Shown: piece after piece, positions 61,401-64,000 of the stretch
Numbering within the stretch: the first letter of the stretch is position 1
Layout: every line of letters begins with the position of its first letter
Source of the DNA: Marsupella aquatica
Taxonomy: Eukaryota > Marchantiophyta
Length of the DNA stretch: 64,000 bases
Assembly (NCBI GenBank): GCA_973895155.1
Contig: OZ316892.1
Location: 8,556,001 to 8,620,000, forward strand
Direction of reading: 5' to 3'
Position numbers and translations under genes: made by a program
Notes under the pieces: generated by a model
Databases searched by the model: none
The model's input: the letters and a program-made list of their open reading frames with translations, nothing else
Told to the model about the DNA's origin: nothing

Positions 61401-61763
61401 TGTAGTTTGTCGTAGTGGTTTCTCTCCATTTTGAAGAACTCTAGTTTCTGGTAGATCCTCTTGTATGTCTCCCCTAGCATCTTTTGGTCCATAACAACAC
61501 AGATACCTTATGGTCAACCAACCACGTTCTTTGTTTCTTACTACTGTTTCTTTTATTTTCAGGCAAGTGTTAAATTTCTCACGACATTCCTCCCCTTTCA
61601 GGAAATCTTTGAGCCTGGATTTTGGAATCCAAGCTTCATTTTTAAACCAGGTCAAATGATCAGAAGTAAACTTCCCTGGTGCTGGAATCTGGACTTGGTC
61701 ACATTGTAATGCACCATAGTGACGTCTTGATTTTATGACATTCGAAGCATTCCCATCAGACAT
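58419..61763 (-). pseudogene. MULE-derived SWIM zinc-finger protein, five exons, two lesions
   Basis: A Mutator-like transposase-derived gene of the FAR1/SWIM type. Exons on the minus strand: 61763-60801, 60696-60474, 60382-60234, 60148-59628, 59522-58419, all with GT/AG borders. The ATG gives MSDGNASNVIKSRR. Motifs: AVSMDATFGVNEYE (first catalytic Asp), CFDEFQNGIS, FIVDCAAEEQN (second Asp), GVPITLCVWHVRRAW, NHANQNTNGAIER, and the SWIM finger CMCTCGS...CKH at the end of exon 4. Exon 5 encodes a long basic, Lys/Pro-rich tail. Two defects: in exon 2 a GA run (60607-60616) holds 2 nt too many, breaking both the frame and the exon phase; in exon 4 a TGA (59984-59982) stands after GAIER where relatives have Trp. 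Either lesion would remove the SWIM finger. Confidence 0.85.
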
Positions 61764-62002
61764 CTGACATTGAAAAATAAAAGTGTAAGGGCTAGTACTT
61801 GCAATTCAAAGAAACAAAGCATTTCTAATCAGAAATTCCAGTTATTATTCTATTTCATTTACATCCAGTCACTTACTCTCTGTAAATCTCAAAAATTTTA
61901 AGCATGCAACAGGCTCTCATCATTCACTGACATACAGTCACTCAATATGTTCACACAAATATTATTTTCCGTTAGAATAGAACACACAGGGCACATAATT
62001 TG

Positions 62003-62218
62003 CATTACTCACAGTTATTGACATCATTGCGTCAGATCTCATTGCAGTGCATATTCTCAATTTAGTTTTTATTTATGCACGACTACTGTAGTTCTCATTG
62101 AGTTACATGCTTTCATTACTCACAGTTACTGTTATCATTGAGTCAGATCTCATTGGAGTGCATATTCTCAATTTAGTTTTTATTTACGCACGACTAGTTC
62201 TCATTGAGTTACATGCCA
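62003..62218 (+). repeat. 110-bp tandem duplication
   Basis: CATTACTCACAGTTA occurs at 62003 and 62113. Both copies continue with GTCAGATCTCATTG, GTGCATATTCTCAATTTAG and GCACGACTA, then TTCTCATTGAGTTACATGC. Differences are few, so the duplication is recent. It lies 240 bp upstream of the MULE-derived gene. Confidence 0.88.
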
Positions 62219-63426
62219 TTCATCGCATTGCGTCTTCCTTCTATCGTATTGCGTCTTCCTTCCAATTATTAAATCTTTCTCAAAGCATAGTGTAAAACTG
62301 ACATTTGAGTACAAAATGAATGTAGTCACTTACCTTGGGACTTGTATTTCACTGACGGCATTTCACCTTCCGACAAGTTTTTCTTTGCAGCATGCCAAGG
62401 TTTGATCATTCATTCGACGCCCTGCCAACATATGACGCAGTCGCTGTCAACTAAGTGTTTGGGCCTGGCTACATACATTTCGTATCATTCCTGGCACTGG
62501 CAAGTGATGCCAAAGATCTCACTGCCATATCCAGGAGACCTCCGTGCCAAGGTCGACTACTGCACATAACATTCGTGCTACAGTGGTAAGACAGAGGACA
62601 GGCTATTGCTTTCACGCGCATGCATAAAAGAGTACCTTGGGATTCCTGTGTAACCCTAAAGGGTAGTCAGGAAAGTCAGGAACTGACAGGGCGGGCACGG
62701 GCAGCAAGAAAAAATAACCTGGCCTGAAAAGTGACCAGGAGGTGCTGTCTGGAAGGGGAAACACGGTGGGCTCTTCCGGTGAGTTGTGGGGGAGAATCGA
62801 GGCATATTAAATGCTTTAGCAGGGACTCGTATCCGTGAATATTACAAGGGCTAGTGGACAGGATGCATGGGAATTTGGGACGGGCAGAGAATGGGCAGAG
62901 AACGGCCCAATAAGACTAAGAAGCTTTAGCTAGGTGTTGATTTAACTCAATATGATCAGTTTTACACACATAGATCTCATCTCCTGGTCTCCAAGTATAT
63001 TTTTCTTTTGTCAAGCCGACTTATGATAAAGGAGTTGTGAATTTTTTTAAGTGGTGTCTGGTAGCATTACTAACTATGGAACACCTGGCTTTTCCCTGTC
63101 ACCCCCTTATTCTCCCTAGAGACAAACAGATCAAGGGAAGGAACTACAGTATTTTATGTTTAAGACCCTCACTAGCTCAAGAATTACACTGGAGAGCAAA
63201 CTGGGTTAAGAAAACACTACTGTCATCTTGGAAATTAGTAGCTCTCTTGAAAGTTGATGATCTTTGGCTCATTGGAAATTGGAAGGGACTTTCTACTCGA
63301 GTGAACTGATTTGATGGAATAGTTTGGGGAATATGGAAAGGGGAATATTTATGGTTTATTTAACCTTAGAAACCTTAAACCTGTTAGGATTAACTCTAGT
63401 CTTGGTCTAACTTTAGCTTAGTTAGG

Positions 63427-63458
63427 CTAATCACCATTAGTGTGTTAATGGTGATTAG
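63427..63458. repeat. perfect 13-bp inverted repeat (hairpin)
   Basis: CTAATCACCATTA, a 6-nt loop GTGTGT, then TAATGGTGATTAG. The stem is perfect. No T-run follows that would suggest an RNA polymerase III terminator. It could be part of a transposon terminal region. Confidence 0.8.
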
Positions 63459-64000
63459 TGCCTAGGATATAGATGTGCTAGGAGGAGCTCCTTTTGGAGA
63501 CTCTTGCTCATTCTTATGGAGTAACTTGGAGAGAGAGGAGAGCTTATGCTATGGATACTTGGTGTGGCCAATATGCCTAGAGTTGTACTAAAGTTCTTGT
63601 GTATTTCTTGTGGAAGTAGTCTCAAGGAGGTGAACCATGTATCTCTCGTATCAGTGCATTGTTTGCTGATTGCTTAAGTTCTCATGTGTATATTGCCGAT
63701 GCTTTTCCTAATAAACCATGGTTAAGTTGGGCTCCAATTAACCTAACCAGGTGCTAGAATGAAGTACCAACATCCCACTCCCACCCCTTGGTCCCAAACT
63801 ACACTTCCATCCACAAATAACTGGTCAATTTCAAGACTTTCAGATTCATTGCAATTGTCCATTTTTAGTGTCCCCTATGCTTTGGTTTGATATGATTGAG
63901 AGCACTTGTACACTAAATCTTCCTATTCTAAATGGACTTGAATGGATTACCCAAAATGCTTGTATGTACAGTGTAGTTCTGGCCAAATTAAAGTTTAGAC

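Larger units (their letters stand above)
61764..64000. other. gene-free right end of window
   Basis: No coding region is supported. The 90-codon plus frame at 63037-63309 has no family features. The stretch contains the 110-bp duplication and the hairpin listed separately. The sequence from about 63378 (TGTTAGGATTAAC) onwards has a general copia-LTR look, but no gag frame or second copy is visible in the window. Confidence 0.5.

Overview
The window is nuclear DNA from a land plant, most likely a seedless plant (bryophyte or lycophyte grade). Two spliced genes are of plant type (an NDRG-like/NDL gene and a sphingomyelin-synthase-like PAP2 gene), a short run of CCCTAAA repeats matches the plant telomere motif, and the hAT and MULE proteins resemble types I associate with mosses and liverworts. 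The species cannot be named from the sequence alone. Most of the window is gene-poor, repeat-rich and occupied by transposons.

Layout. 1-9310: no recognisable gene, a few short duplications. 9311-17221: a hAT transposon on the minus strand with matching terminal inverted repeats, an 8-bp target duplication (7 of 8 bases equal) and transposase-like subterminal motifs. Its transposase is dead: it has in-frame stops and is split by a 3,831-bp second element (11506-15336) flanked by a perfect 5-bp duplication TTTTG. That insert carries one long Gag-like/coiled-coil frame with a single stop. 17222-34750: gene-free; holds a 315-bp tandem repeat (29.3-30.25 kb). 34751-40871 (+): intact seven-exon NDL gene, 363 aa, with every splice phase checked. 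43325-46652 (-): intact four-exon sphingomyelin-synthase-like gene, 434 aa, convergent with NDL.

48520-49260: a GC-rich minisatellite that changes strand at about 48.68 kb. 49.5-57.48 kb: a large hAT element with an intact transposase (ATG at 49931) and two further genes on the opposite strand, a coiled-coil/RING-like protein and a protein kinase, all inside long, degenerate inverted arms. The right arm runs into an assembly gap of about 100 N. 58419-61763 (-): a five-exon MULE-derived SWIM zinc-finger gene carrying one nonsense codon and a 2-nt slip in a GA run. 61764-64000: no gene, a 110-bp duplication and a 13-bp perfect hairpin.

The two host genes look functional and unrelated to each other. 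The most unusual object is the hAT element at 49.5-57.5 kb, where a kinase and a RING-like protein appear to be carried with the transposase. Its arms hold a short palindrome whose two halves change together, as expected for a protein-binding or folded site.
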